A stretch of 40,399 bases of DNA from AM-1111 sp046302135 (GTDB lineage Bacteria > Bacteroidota > Bacteroidia > B-17B0 > Aurantibacillaceae): contig JBKCIQ010000120.1 in assembly GCA_046302135.1 (NCBI GenBank), positions 1 through 40,399 of the forward strand. The letters run 5' to 3'. Below, in pieces: positions 31,092 through 38,222 of this stretch. Position numbers and translations under genes: made by a program. Numbering within the stretch: position 1 is the stretch's first letter; each line of letters opens with the position of its first letter. Below the pieces are notes generated by a model. It did no database searches. It was not told where the DNA came from and saw nothing but the letters and a program-made list of their open reading frames with translations.

Positions 31092-32090
31092 ATGGCGAAT
31101 AAAATTAAAAAAGCAGAAAGCAATTTTTTATCATTAAATAATCTTGCTTTCAATTATCCCAACCAAAATTCTTTCGACGGACTTAAACACATCAACTTTG
31201 AAGTTGCAAAAGGGGAATTTGTTGCCATACTTGGAAAAAGTGGCTCAGGAAAATCTACTCTACTAAAATGTATTTACGGAATTGAAGACCTAAATGGAGG
31301 TGAAATATTTTTTTGTGAGGAAAAAGTTTTCGGACCATCAAGAAATCTGATACCGGGAACTGAGGGTATGAGCTTGGTGAGTCAGGAATTTTATGTTCTG
31401 GAGAATCACACCGTTACTGAAAATATTTTGGATAAATTGGCAGGTTACTCAAACGATTTCAAATTAAAAAGACTGAAAGAAATTTTATCTGTATTACAAT
31501 TGAAACCCTTTGAATCCAAAAAAGCGAAAGAATTATCTAGCGGTCAAAGACAAAGGTTAAGTATTGCAAGAGCCTTGGCTGATTTTCCTAAGCTTTTATT
31601 ATTGGATGAACCCTTCAGTAACTTGGATGCAGGATTAAAAGATGATTTATTGAATTACATAAGAGGAAAAGCAAAATCAAGTCAAACAGCTGTAATCATG
31701 GTGACTCATCAGGCCGAAGATGCACTAAGGTTTTCAGACAAAATTATTGTTTTAAAGGAAGGAAAGTGCATACAGCAAGGTACTCCTGAAGATGTCTACT
31801 ACCGCCCCAAAAGCATGGAGGTTGCAAGACTTTTTGGCAAAGCTTTCCGACTGAAAAATACACATTCAAAAATCAAAGTTTTCAGACCTGAATATTTTGA
31901 ACCGGGAAATAAAAAAGACAACCTGCTGAAAATTGAAGTAAAAGAAAATAATTTTTGCGGAGGTTGCTTTGAAATATCGGGTAAAGATGAATCCAACAAC
32001 TCCATAAGCTTTTATAGCGAAAATCCAATATCAGAAAACAGAAAAGAAGTTTTTCTGAAACTCAGAAGAAATTTACTTAGTAAGTTTTAA
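31092..32090 (+). CDS. ABC transporter ATP-binding protein, orphan
   Basis: This 332-residue protein contains Walker A GKSGSGKST (48-56), a Q-loop (LVSQEF near 98), signature LSSGQ (148-152), Walker B LLLLDEP (168-174) and an H-loop (VTHQ). The remaining ~110 residues form an extra beta domain (IKVFRPEYFEPG...) resembling the TOBE/OB regulatory ends of CUT1 or PotA/MetN-type importers. No permease or binding protein gene is near, so the transported substrate is unknown. Its last 18 bp overlap tail-to-tail with the LytTR regulator gene on the other strand. Confidence 0.9.
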   Translation: MANKIKKAESNFLSLNNLAFNYPNQNSFDGLKHINFEVAKGEFVAILGKSGSGKSTLLKCIYGIEDLNGGEIFFCEEKVFGPSRNLIPGTEGMSLVSQEFYVLENHTVTENILDKLAGYSNDFKLKRLKEILSVLQLKPFESKKAKELSSGQRQRLSIARALADFPKLLLLDEPFSNLDAGLKDDLLNYIRGKAKSSQTAVIMVTHQAEDALRFSDKIIVLKEGKCIQQGTPEDVYYRPKSMEVARLFGKAFRLKNTHSKIKVFRPEYFEPGNKKDNLLKIEVKENNFCGGCFEISGKDESNNSISFYSENPISENRKEVFLKLRRNLLSKF

Positions 32091-32792
32091 TTTTTTTAAT
32101 AAAGCTTCTTTGTTGGAACGGCTTACAGGTAGCTGCTTGTCAGCCATGAAAACATGATTGTCTTCAATCGACTTAATTCTGTCTAATCTCACAATGTAAG
32201 ACCGATGAATTCTAAAAAACTCTTCTTCAGGGAGCTTGGTCTCTATTGACTTCATGGTAGAAAGTATGGTATGTCTCTCAATTGATTTTTCACCACCATC
32301 TTTCTCTACATAAATAATTATGTAATCAGCTAATGCTTCAATGAATAAAATTTCACTGTACTTTAAACGAATAAATTTGGAATCTTTTTTAATGAAAAAC
32401 TCATCGGTATCGTTTTCATCGGTCTGAATCTCTTTTGATTTTTCATTATTGTGCTTAGCACGATTTGCGGCCTTGGAGAAACGATCGAAATCGAATGGCT
32501 TTACCAAAAAATCAGTAACATCGTACTCAAAAGCGTCTACTGCGTACTCAGGTTTTCCTGTAACAAGTATTATTTGCGGAACCGTTTTTAATTGCTCCAG
32601 CAATTCGAATCCCGTTGTCTCAGGCATCTCAACATCCAGAAAAATTAAATCAATTTTTTTATCCTTAAGAACTTCTATGGCCTGTTTTGCGTTGGAGCAA
32701 GAAGACACATGTGTTAAAAAAGGCGTTTTGGAGATACAAGCTTCAACAGCTTTAATCGCAAGCATGTCATCGTCAACAATTAAACAATTCAT
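32073..32792 (-). CDS. LytTR-family response regulator
   Basis: This 239-residue protein has a receiver with acidic residues 7-9 (VDDD), D53 in FLDVEMPET and LVKPF. A linker follows (about 120-137, rich in Glu/Asp) and then a LytTR domain (FIRLKYSEILFIEALADYIIIY, FFRIHRSYIVRLDRIKSIEDN, LPVSRSN). It is a paralogue of the regulator at 15408-16106. No kinase is adjacent; in many Bacteroidota such regulators pair with a LytS/YehU-type membrane kinase encoded elsewhere. It is followed upstream by a GT2 gene on the same strand (32 bp). Confidence 0.93.
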   Translation of the reverse strand: MNCLIVDDDMLAIKAVEACISKTPFLTHVSSCSNAKQAIEVLKDKKIDLIFLDVEMPETTGFELLEQLKTVPQIILVTGKPEYAVDAFEYDVTDFLVKPFDFDRFSKAANRAKHNNEKSKEIQTDENDTDEFFIKKDSKFIRLKYSEILFIEALADYIIIYVEKDGGEKSIERHTILSTMKSIETKLPEEEFFRIHRSYIVRLDRIKSIEDNHVFMADKQLPVSRSNKEALLKKLKLTK

Positions 32793-32824
32793 CTAATTAA
32801 ACAATTTATACAAATTTAAAAAAA

Positions 32825-34051
32825 TCATTGACACTTTCCATCAATTCTTCTTAACTCTTCAAGCATTTTTTCGGGCTCGCTAAAATTTTGGTTAGGTAAA
32901 ATGTTTCCGGGAGTCCAATCCTTAAATATCTTTCTAGGAAAAAAATTCTCACTCAAAAAATGTATCGCCTTTAAGGCCATGAACCCATCAAACCAACTAA
33001 AAAATCTTTTAACAAATTGATCTTTATCTCTGACATTTTTTTTAATCTCAATAAGTTTTTCCTCCCAACCCATAGCATTTAAAAATTCACACAATTCAGT
33101 AGGTAGTTTATATGAAAAATACGTGAAATCATAATCAAATGCATATTCTTTGATTAAAGAAAAAAAAGTTTTTAGTTGAACAAAAACTTGATCATCATAG
33201 AATAAAATATTCTTCCCATTAAGCGCATCACCCACTGCTCTACCCGTTCCAAAAGGTACTCTGTCAGAGCTTCGGCAGGAAGGATAAACCGCGCAAGAAT
33301 TTAATTCCCCAAAATTTCCCAACAAAAATATTTTCTGTAAAAAATAAAAATCTTCACCAGCCTTACGCTTATTCATACCACCTTGCTTCTGATAAACCTG
33401 ATTCCGCACTGCCATGGATGAACCAACCGTGTGAAATGCAAAAGGATGACCCGAAAAACGCAATCCATTTACATAATACCGGAGAAAAATTTCATACTCA
33501 ATAATTGAAGTTCTATTTAATCCATCAACTAAATCGTATCGATGTTCGAAGTAAACAGACGCGGCATTGCATGTCTTGTTAAACAGAAAATAACTCTCAA
33601 TTTCCGATAAATAGTTTTCAGAAACCTCACAATCTGCATCCAAACAAACAATCACCCCATCTTTAATCCCTCCAGCTTCAAATCGTCTTACCGATTCATC
33701 CATCCCTGCTTTTCGGGCCAAACCTACACCTGCATCCTTTTCAGGCAAAGCCAAAATCTTAAGTAGAAATTTTAATTTTTCCGTTTGATTCTTAATTAGC
33801 CAATTACAGACTGATTCAAATGTTTTTTCATTTTTCTGAATAATATCAGCATTTGCATTGATAGAATGATTGATGATAATTATTACTTCCACACTTTTAA
33901 TAGTTGGCAAGCAATGCTTTAAGCTTTCAAGACAGCTAATCAAATCATCTTCGTTAAAACAGGGAATAACTACTGAAAGAAATACATCCTTAGAAATTTC
34001 TTCCTCAAATAATCTTGGAAACAATCCGAACCTTTCCAAATAAAAATTCAT
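32825..34051 (-). CDS. Family 2 glycosyltransferase
   Basis: This protein of about 408 residues starts at ATG 34051 (MNFYLERFGLFPRLF); the frame opens with a TTG at 34093. The GT-A fold shows SVVIPCFNEDDL near the N-terminus, GVGLARKAGMDESVRRF, and the metal-binding DxD as LDADCEV. The second half is helical and has a KRKAGEDFYFLQKIF block (the conserved ED acceptor-side motif). It has no transmembrane helix, so it is a cytosolic or peripheral transferase. Donor and acceptor sugars are unknown, and no other glycan genes are near. It is divergent from purM. Confidence 0.88.
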   Translation of the reverse strand: MNFYLERFGLFPRLFEEEISKDVFLSVVIPCFNEDDLISCLESLKHCLPTIKSVEVIIIINHSINANADIIQKNEKTFESVCNWLIKNQTEKLKFLLKILALPEKDAGVGLARKAGMDESVRRFEAGGIKDGVIVCLDADCEVSENYLSEIESYFLFNKTCNAASVYFEHRYDLVDGLNRTSIIEYEIFLRYYVNGLRFSGHPFAFHTVGSSMAVRNQVYQKQGGMNKRKAGEDFYFLQKIFLLGNFGELNSCAVYPSCRSSDRVPFGTGRAVGDALNGKNILFYDDQVFVQLKTFFSLIKEYAFDYDFTYFSYKLPTELCEFLNAMGWEEKLIEIKKNVRDKDQFVKRFFSWFDGFMALKAIHFLSENFFPRKIFKDWTPGNILPNQNFSEPEKMLEELRRIDGKCQ

Positions 34052-34113
34052 GGCATAAAAATAAGGTGAATTTATTGTGGAAAGATAATGCAAACAGCCT
34101 AATATGATTTTTC

Positions 34114-34121
34114 TAACTTTG
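34114..34121 (+). promoter_or_regulatory. -7 promoter element TAACTTTG upstream of purM
   Basis: This exact TAnnTTTG match ends 7 bp before the purM ATG, which implies an almost leaderless transcript. No -33 TTTG is seen at the expected distance. Confidence 0.4.
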
Positions 34122-34128
34122 CAGCCGA

Positions 34129-35328
34129 ATGAGTGATTTAAAATATCAGTTGAGAGGCGTTTCCGCAGGTAAGGAAGATGTTCATAAAGCCATTTCCGGA
34201 ATTAGCAAAGGTTTATTTGAAAAAGCTTTTTGCAAAATAATACCTGATCAGTTAACCAACTCCGATGAACATTGCTTGGTGATGCATGCTGATGGTGCCG
34301 GAACCAAATCATCTTTAGCTTATGTTTACTGGAAAGAGACAGGTGATTTATCAGTATGGAAAGGAATTGCACAGGATGCAGTGGTAATGAACTTAGATGA
34401 TTTACTGTGTGTAGGAGCAACCAACAATATTTTGCTTTCATCTACAATAGGAAGAAATAAAAATTTAATCCCGGGTGAAGTGATAGCCGCAATCATCAAC
34501 GGAACAGAAGAAATTCTTGAGGAACTTAGAAACCTCGGCATTGAAATTTATTCTACCGGAGGTGAAACGGCTGATGTGGGCGACCTAGTTCGAACCATAA
34601 TTGTTGACTCTACAGTTACTGCAAGGATGCGTAGAGATGAGGTAATTGACAATTCTAAAATTCAAAGCGGAGATGTAATTGTCGGGTTATGCTCCTACGG
34701 ACAAGCAACCTACGAGAAGGAATACAACGGAGGAATGGGCAGTAACGGTCTTACTTCCGCGCGGCATGATGTTTTCAGTAAATATATTTCGAAAAAATAT
34801 CCTGAGAGTTACGACAAAAACCTACCAAAGGAAGTAGTTTACACCGGAAAGAAAAAACCACAATCCAAAATTAAAGTATCATACAAAAATCCTCAAGGAG
34901 AAAAAATAAAAGAAGATATTGATGCGGCAAAACTGATTCTCTCTCCTACACGCACCTATGCACCAATTATTCAGGAAGTGTTAAAACACCACCGAAAAGA
35001 AATTCATGGTATGGTGCACTGTAGCGGAGGAGGCCAAACTAAAGTGCTTCATTTCGTAAATAACCTTCACATCATAAAAGACAATCTTTTTAAAATCCCT
35101 CCATTGTTTCAATTGATTCAGAAGCAAAGCAAAACTTCATGGGAAGAAATGTACAAGGTCTTCAACATGGGTCATCGTTTTGAGTTGTATGTACCGGAGA
35201 AGATTGCAAAAAATATTATTTCTATTTCAAAATCGTTTAATGTTGATGCAAAAATTATTGGCCGAGTTGAATCATCTGTCCATAAAAAACTGAGCATCAA
35301 ATCTGAGTTTGGTGAGTTCAATTATTAG
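34129..35328 (+). CDS. purM: Phosphoribosylformylglycinamidine cyclo-ligase (AIR synthase)
   Basis: This 399-residue protein is a member of the PurM/PurL/ThiL/HypE superfamily. It contains HADGAGTKSSLAY, QDAVVMNLDDLLCVGA (Asp cluster for Mg-ATP), STGGETADVGDLVRT, SNGLTSARHDVF, PTRTYAPII and HCSGGGQTKVLHF near the end. It closes the imidazole ring of FGAM with ATP in purine synthesis. It is longer than E. coli PurM (about 345) because of an insertion around residues 225-265 (KKYPESYDKNLPKEVVYTGKK region and a following lysine-rich stretch). prfA follows 29 bp later on the same strand. Confidence 0.93.
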   Translation: MSDLKYQLRGVSAGKEDVHKAISGISKGLFEKAFCKIIPDQLTNSDEHCLVMHADGAGTKSSLAYVYWKETGDLSVWKGIAQDAVVMNLDDLLCVGATNNILLSSTIGRNKNLIPGEVIAAIINGTEEILEELRNLGIEIYSTGGETADVGDLVRTIIVDSTVTARMRRDEVIDNSKIQSGDVIVGLCSYGQATYEKEYNGGMGSNGLTSARHDVFSKYISKKYPESYDKNLPKEVVYTGKKKPQSKIKVSYKNPQGEKIKEDIDAAKLILSPTRTYAPIIQEVLKHHRKEIHGMVHCSGGGQTKVLHFVNNLHIIKDNLFKIPPLFQLIQKQSKTSWEEMYKVFNMGHRFELYVPEKIAKNIISISKSFNVDAKIIGRVESSVHKKLSIKSEFGEFNY

Positions 35329-35357
35329 ATTGTTTCATTATTATCATTCCTTAAAAA

Positions 35358-36428
35358 ATGCTTGAAAAATTATTTCATATAAAGAAACGCTACGAAGAGG
35401 TAGAACAAAAACTTGCAGATCCTTCTGTTATTGCTGACATGAAACAGTTCATGAAATTGAACAAAGAATACAGAGATCTTGAGGTTGTGGTAGAAGCTTA
35501 TGAGAGCTATAAAAAAGTGATGGATGACATAGACGGTGCTAAACATATTTTGGAAAACGAGAAAGACAAGGATTTGTTGGAGATGGCACAAATGGAACTC
35601 GAAGAAAATCGGGTGAAACAGGAAAAGATGGAATCAGAAATAAAAATGATGCTGATTCCAAAAGATCCTGAAGATGATAAAAATTGTGTGATGGAAATAA
35701 GAGCAGGAACCGGTGGTGATGAGGCAAGTATTTTCGCAGGCGATTTATTTAGGATGTATGCAAAATACTGCGAGAAAAAAGGTTTGAAATATGAAGTAAC
35801 GGATATGAATGAAGGAACCGTTGGTGGATTCAAGGAGGTTATAGTTGAAATTTCAGGAGCAGGTGCATACGGAATTTTAAAATTTGAATCCGGTGTTCAT
35901 CGTGTTCAAAGAGTGCCTGCAACAGAGCAACAAGGCCGCGTACATACGTCTGCCGCTACTGTTGCAGTTTTACCGGAAGCAGAGGAAGTAGATGTAGAAT
36001 TGAAAATGTCTGACATAGAAATGCAAACCGCTAGATCAGGTGGTGCCGGCGGACAGAACGTAAATAAAGTGGAAACGAAAGTGATGCTTACCCATAAGCC
36101 GACCGGCATAGTTGTAACATGTCAGGTAGAAAGATCTCAGCTGGGAAATAAAGAAAGGGCACTTGCTATTTTGAGAACTAAGCTCTATGAACTAGAGTTC
36201 AACAAACATCAGGAAGAAATATCCAAGAAGAGAAAAACTATGGTGAGTACAGGAGATCGCTCAGCAAAAATCAGAACATACAACTATCCGCAAAACAGAA
36301 TTACTGACCACAGAATCGGAATGACAGTTTATAACTTGACTGAATTCATGAATGGAGACATACAAGAAATGATAGACGCATTACAGTTTGCAGAAAATGC
36401 AGAGAGACTAAAGGAAGGCGGACTTTAA
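35358..36428 (+). CDS. prfA: Peptide chain release factor 1
   Basis: This 356-residue protein of normal length has an N-terminal coiled coil (about 1-100) and the stop-codon recognition tripeptide as PAT (187-189, in HRVQRVPATEQQG), which marks RF1 (UAA/UAG) rather than RF2. The peptidyl-hydrolysis motif GGQ is at 231-233 (SGGAGGQNVNK), followed by the usual RTYNYPQNRITDHRIG block. It is followed by a separate cytochrome-like operon after 55 bp. Confidence 0.98.
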   Translation: MLEKLFHIKKRYEEVEQKLADPSVIADMKQFMKLNKEYRDLEVVVEAYESYKKVMDDIDGAKHILENEKDKDLLEMAQMELEENRVKQEKMESEIKMMLIPKDPEDDKNCVMEIRAGTGGDEASIFAGDLFRMYAKYCEKKGLKYEVTDMNEGTVGGFKEVIVEISGAGAYGILKFESGVHRVQRVPATEQQGRVHTSAATVAVLPEAEEVDVELKMSDIEMQTARSGGAGGQNVNKVETKVMLTHKPTGIVVTCQVERSQLGNKERALAILRTKLYELEFNKHQEEISKKRKTMVSTGDRSAKIRTYNYPQNRITDHRIGMTVYNLTEFMNGDIQEMIDALQFAENAERLKEGGL

Positions 36429-36483
36429 CATTGAATTAAAAATTGAAATTTAAAATAGATTTTGTATTTTTAATATAAATAAT

Positions 36484-36858
36484 TTGAACATGAATTTAAA
36501 ATTGTCTTTTACGCTTATCATTGTTTTATTATTGTTTTCCTGTAAACACAAACCTTATACTGAAAATGCGCCTCAGATAAGTTATTCTAACGATGTTAAT
36601 CCGATTATTATGAATAACTGTGCTCAATCAGGGTGCCATGGATCCATAAATGCAGGACAATTTTCATTACTGGGATATGATAACCTGATTAAAGGAGGTG
36701 AGGTAAAATCCGGAGATCCAAAATCCAGTAAACTTTACAACTCAATTACTTCACTTGAAGAAGACGATTTAATGCCAAGATCCCCTTATTCAAGATTAAA
36801 CGACGATAAGATTAAAATAATTTATTTATGGATTTTACAAGGTGCGAAAAACAATTAA
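36484..36858 (+). CDS. c-type-cytochrome-like lipoprotein with a CX4CH heme motif
   Basis: This is a 124-residue lipoprotein: MNMNLKLSFTLIIVLLLFSC has a lipobox-like end with C20. The domain begins YSNDVNPIIMNNC, and C46-AQSG-C51-H52 is a heme-binding-like motif with four rather than two residues between the cysteines. M97 in LMPRS is a possible distal ligand. The rest (KIIYLWILQGAKNN) matches the C-terminal helix of planctomycete/Bacteroidota-type cytochrome c domains. It is anchored on the periplasmic or outer face and probably transfers electrons; heme attachment by a CX4CH motif is inference here. It is the first gene of a three-gene run with a sister lipoprotein (16 bp) and a DUF5777 barrel. 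Confidence 0.75.
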   Translation: MNMNLKLSFTLIIVLLLFSCKHKPYTENAPQISYSNDVNPIIMNNCAQSGCHGSINAGQFSLLGYDNLIKGGEVKSGDPKSSKLYNSITSLEEDDLMPRSPYSRLNDDKIKIIYLWILQGAKNN

Positions 36859-36874
36859 ATAAAATTTTTTTGTT

Positions 36875-37270
36875 ATGAAAACTATCCTCAAATTCCTACT
36901 CTTGCCGGTATCAATTTTAATATTTCAAAGTTGTTATTACGACAATCTGGCCGAAATGCGTCCTGGATTAAATCTAAATAACAATTGTGATTCAACAGTC
37001 TCTATTGTCTCTTATTCCAACCATATAGTACCTATTTTAAATAATTCTTGTGGTACAAACAATACATGTCATGGAAGTAATAATATTAGTTCTGTTGATC
37101 TATCTAATTACTCTAGTGTTAGTACGTTTGCTCAAGGTTATTTTCTTTTTCATGTCGTTGAGTGGACTCCAAACTATGCCCAAATGCCAAAAGGTAGTCA
37201 GACCAAAATAAGCGCATGCAACAGAGCCTTGATAAGGCGATGGATAGAAGCAGGCGCACCAAATAATTAA
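36875..37270 (+). CDS. c-type-cytochrome-like lipoprotein with a CX5CH motif
   Basis: This 131-residue lipoprotein (lipobox ending FQSC20) has the same fold pattern as its upstream neighbour: YSNHIVPILNNSC, then C59-GTNNT-C65-H66 (five residues between cysteines), M104 in QMPKG, and a C-terminal IRRWIEAGAPNN helix. The two genes are 16 bp apart and look like an old duplication with drift of the heme motif. The extra C38 could form a disulfide. Whether CX5CH still binds heme covalently is uncertain. Confidence 0.7.
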   Translation: MKTILKFLLLPVSILIFQSCYYDNLAEMRPGLNLNNNCDSTVSIVSYSNHIVPILNNSCGTNNTCHGSNNISSVDLSNYSSVSTFAQGYFLFHVVEWTPNYAQMPKGSQTKISACNRALIRRWIEAGAPNN

Positions 37271-37275
37271 TTCCT

Positions 37276-38172
37276 ATGAAGAAATTAAACCTACTTACTC
37301 TTATTGTTTTGCTTGGCTTCGTAAAAATTAAAAGCCAGAGCGATTCAACTGATTTGCTTAGTCTCATTGATCAGTCTCCGGTTAGAGATTACACCATTGC
37401 AACCTTTAAGGGTACCCGTCTAGTGAATTTTCATACGGTAGAAGTTCTAGGCAAACGTTGTCTTGATTTCAGAATTGCACATCGTTTTGGCGAATTAAAC
37501 ACTGGTGCTTATAATGCCTTTGGAATAGATGGAGGTGCCAACATCAGAATTGGACTTGAATACTCTCACGATGGCAGATTGATGTTTGGCGCCGGAAGAA
37601 CCTCTTCCCAAAAAATTGTGGATGGTTTTTTAAAGTATAAGCTACTTAGGCAGACTACTGATAATAAAATGCCGATAACCCTTACTTTATTTTCAAGTGT
37701 GTTTTACACTTTTGAAAAAAAGAAAATAGGAAATTTTGATTATTACAATAACGTAACAGACAGGATGTCTTATTGTAACCAAATTATGATTGGAAGAAAA
37801 TTCAATTCTAAATTTTCAATCCAATTAATAGGTGGAATGGTGCATTTCAATCTGGTTGAAAATTTCACTGATAAAAATGATTGTTATTTTGCAGGAGTTG
37901 TAAGTCGATACAAGATTACAAGTAGACAGGCAATAACACTTGAGTACGCGGCAAGGTTAAATAAATATTCACTAGATAAATATTATGATAGTTTTGCAAT
38001 CGGTTATGATTTAGAAACCGGTGGCCATGTATTTCAGGTACATCTTACCAACTCATTTGCGCTCACAGAAAACCAGTTTTACATGTATACCAGAACCTCA
38101 TGGAGCGACTGGGGTATAAGACTTGGATTTAACATTTCTAGAGTTTTTGCTATTGGCTCAGGGGGTTATTGA
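37276..38172 (+). CDS. DUF5777 family outer-membrane beta-barrel protein
   Basis: This 298-residue protein has a signal peptide (1-20, KIKSQ). It contains the recognisable VRDYTIATFKGTRLVNFHTVE start, LDFRIAHRFGELNTG, and FGIDGGANIRIGLEYSHDGRLMFGAGRTS, then repeated amphipathic strands ending in LGFNISRVFAIGSGGY. This is the DUF5777 pattern: a predicted outer-membrane barrel of unknown function. It lies 5 bp after the second cytochrome-like gene, so all three are co-transcribed. The context suggests a barrel working with outer-surface electron carriers. Confidence 0.85.
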   Translation: MKKLNLLTLIVLLGFVKIKSQSDSTDLLSLIDQSPVRDYTIATFKGTRLVNFHTVEVLGKRCLDFRIAHRFGELNTGAYNAFGIDGGANIRIGLEYSHDGRLMFGAGRTSSQKIVDGFLKYKLLRQTTDNKMPITLTLFSSVFYTFEKKKIGNFDYYNNVTDRMSYCNQIMIGRKFNSKFSIQLIGGMVHFNLVENFTDKNDCYFAGVVSRYKITSRQAITLEYAARLNKYSLDKYYDSFAIGYDLETGGHVFQVHLTNSFALTENQFYMYTRTSWSDWGIRLGFNISRVFAIGSGGY

Positions 38173-38210
38173 CATACAAATTTTAGATTTTTACAATTAG
38201 CAAATTGATC

Positions 38211-38218
38211 TATATTTG
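38211..38218 (+). promoter_or_regulatory. -7 promoter element TATATTTG upstream of the OmpA/PD40 gene
   Basis: This exact TAnnTTTG match ends 4 bp before the ATG at 38223. Transcription from it would give a leaderless or nearly leaderless mRNA, the same geometry as at fic. Confidence 0.4.
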
Positions 38219-38222
38219 AGTC

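Noticed and set aside
35507..36109. Several minus-strand open frames across prfA
   Set aside because: They overlap a certain gene with full RF1 motifs and have Ser/Pro/Phe-rich, hydrophobic composition expected of reverse-strand shadows.
32825..36428. A horizontally acquired island around the glycosyltransferase
   Set aside because: Neighbours purM and prfA are core genes, composition is uniform, and no integrase, tRNA or repeat boundary is visible.
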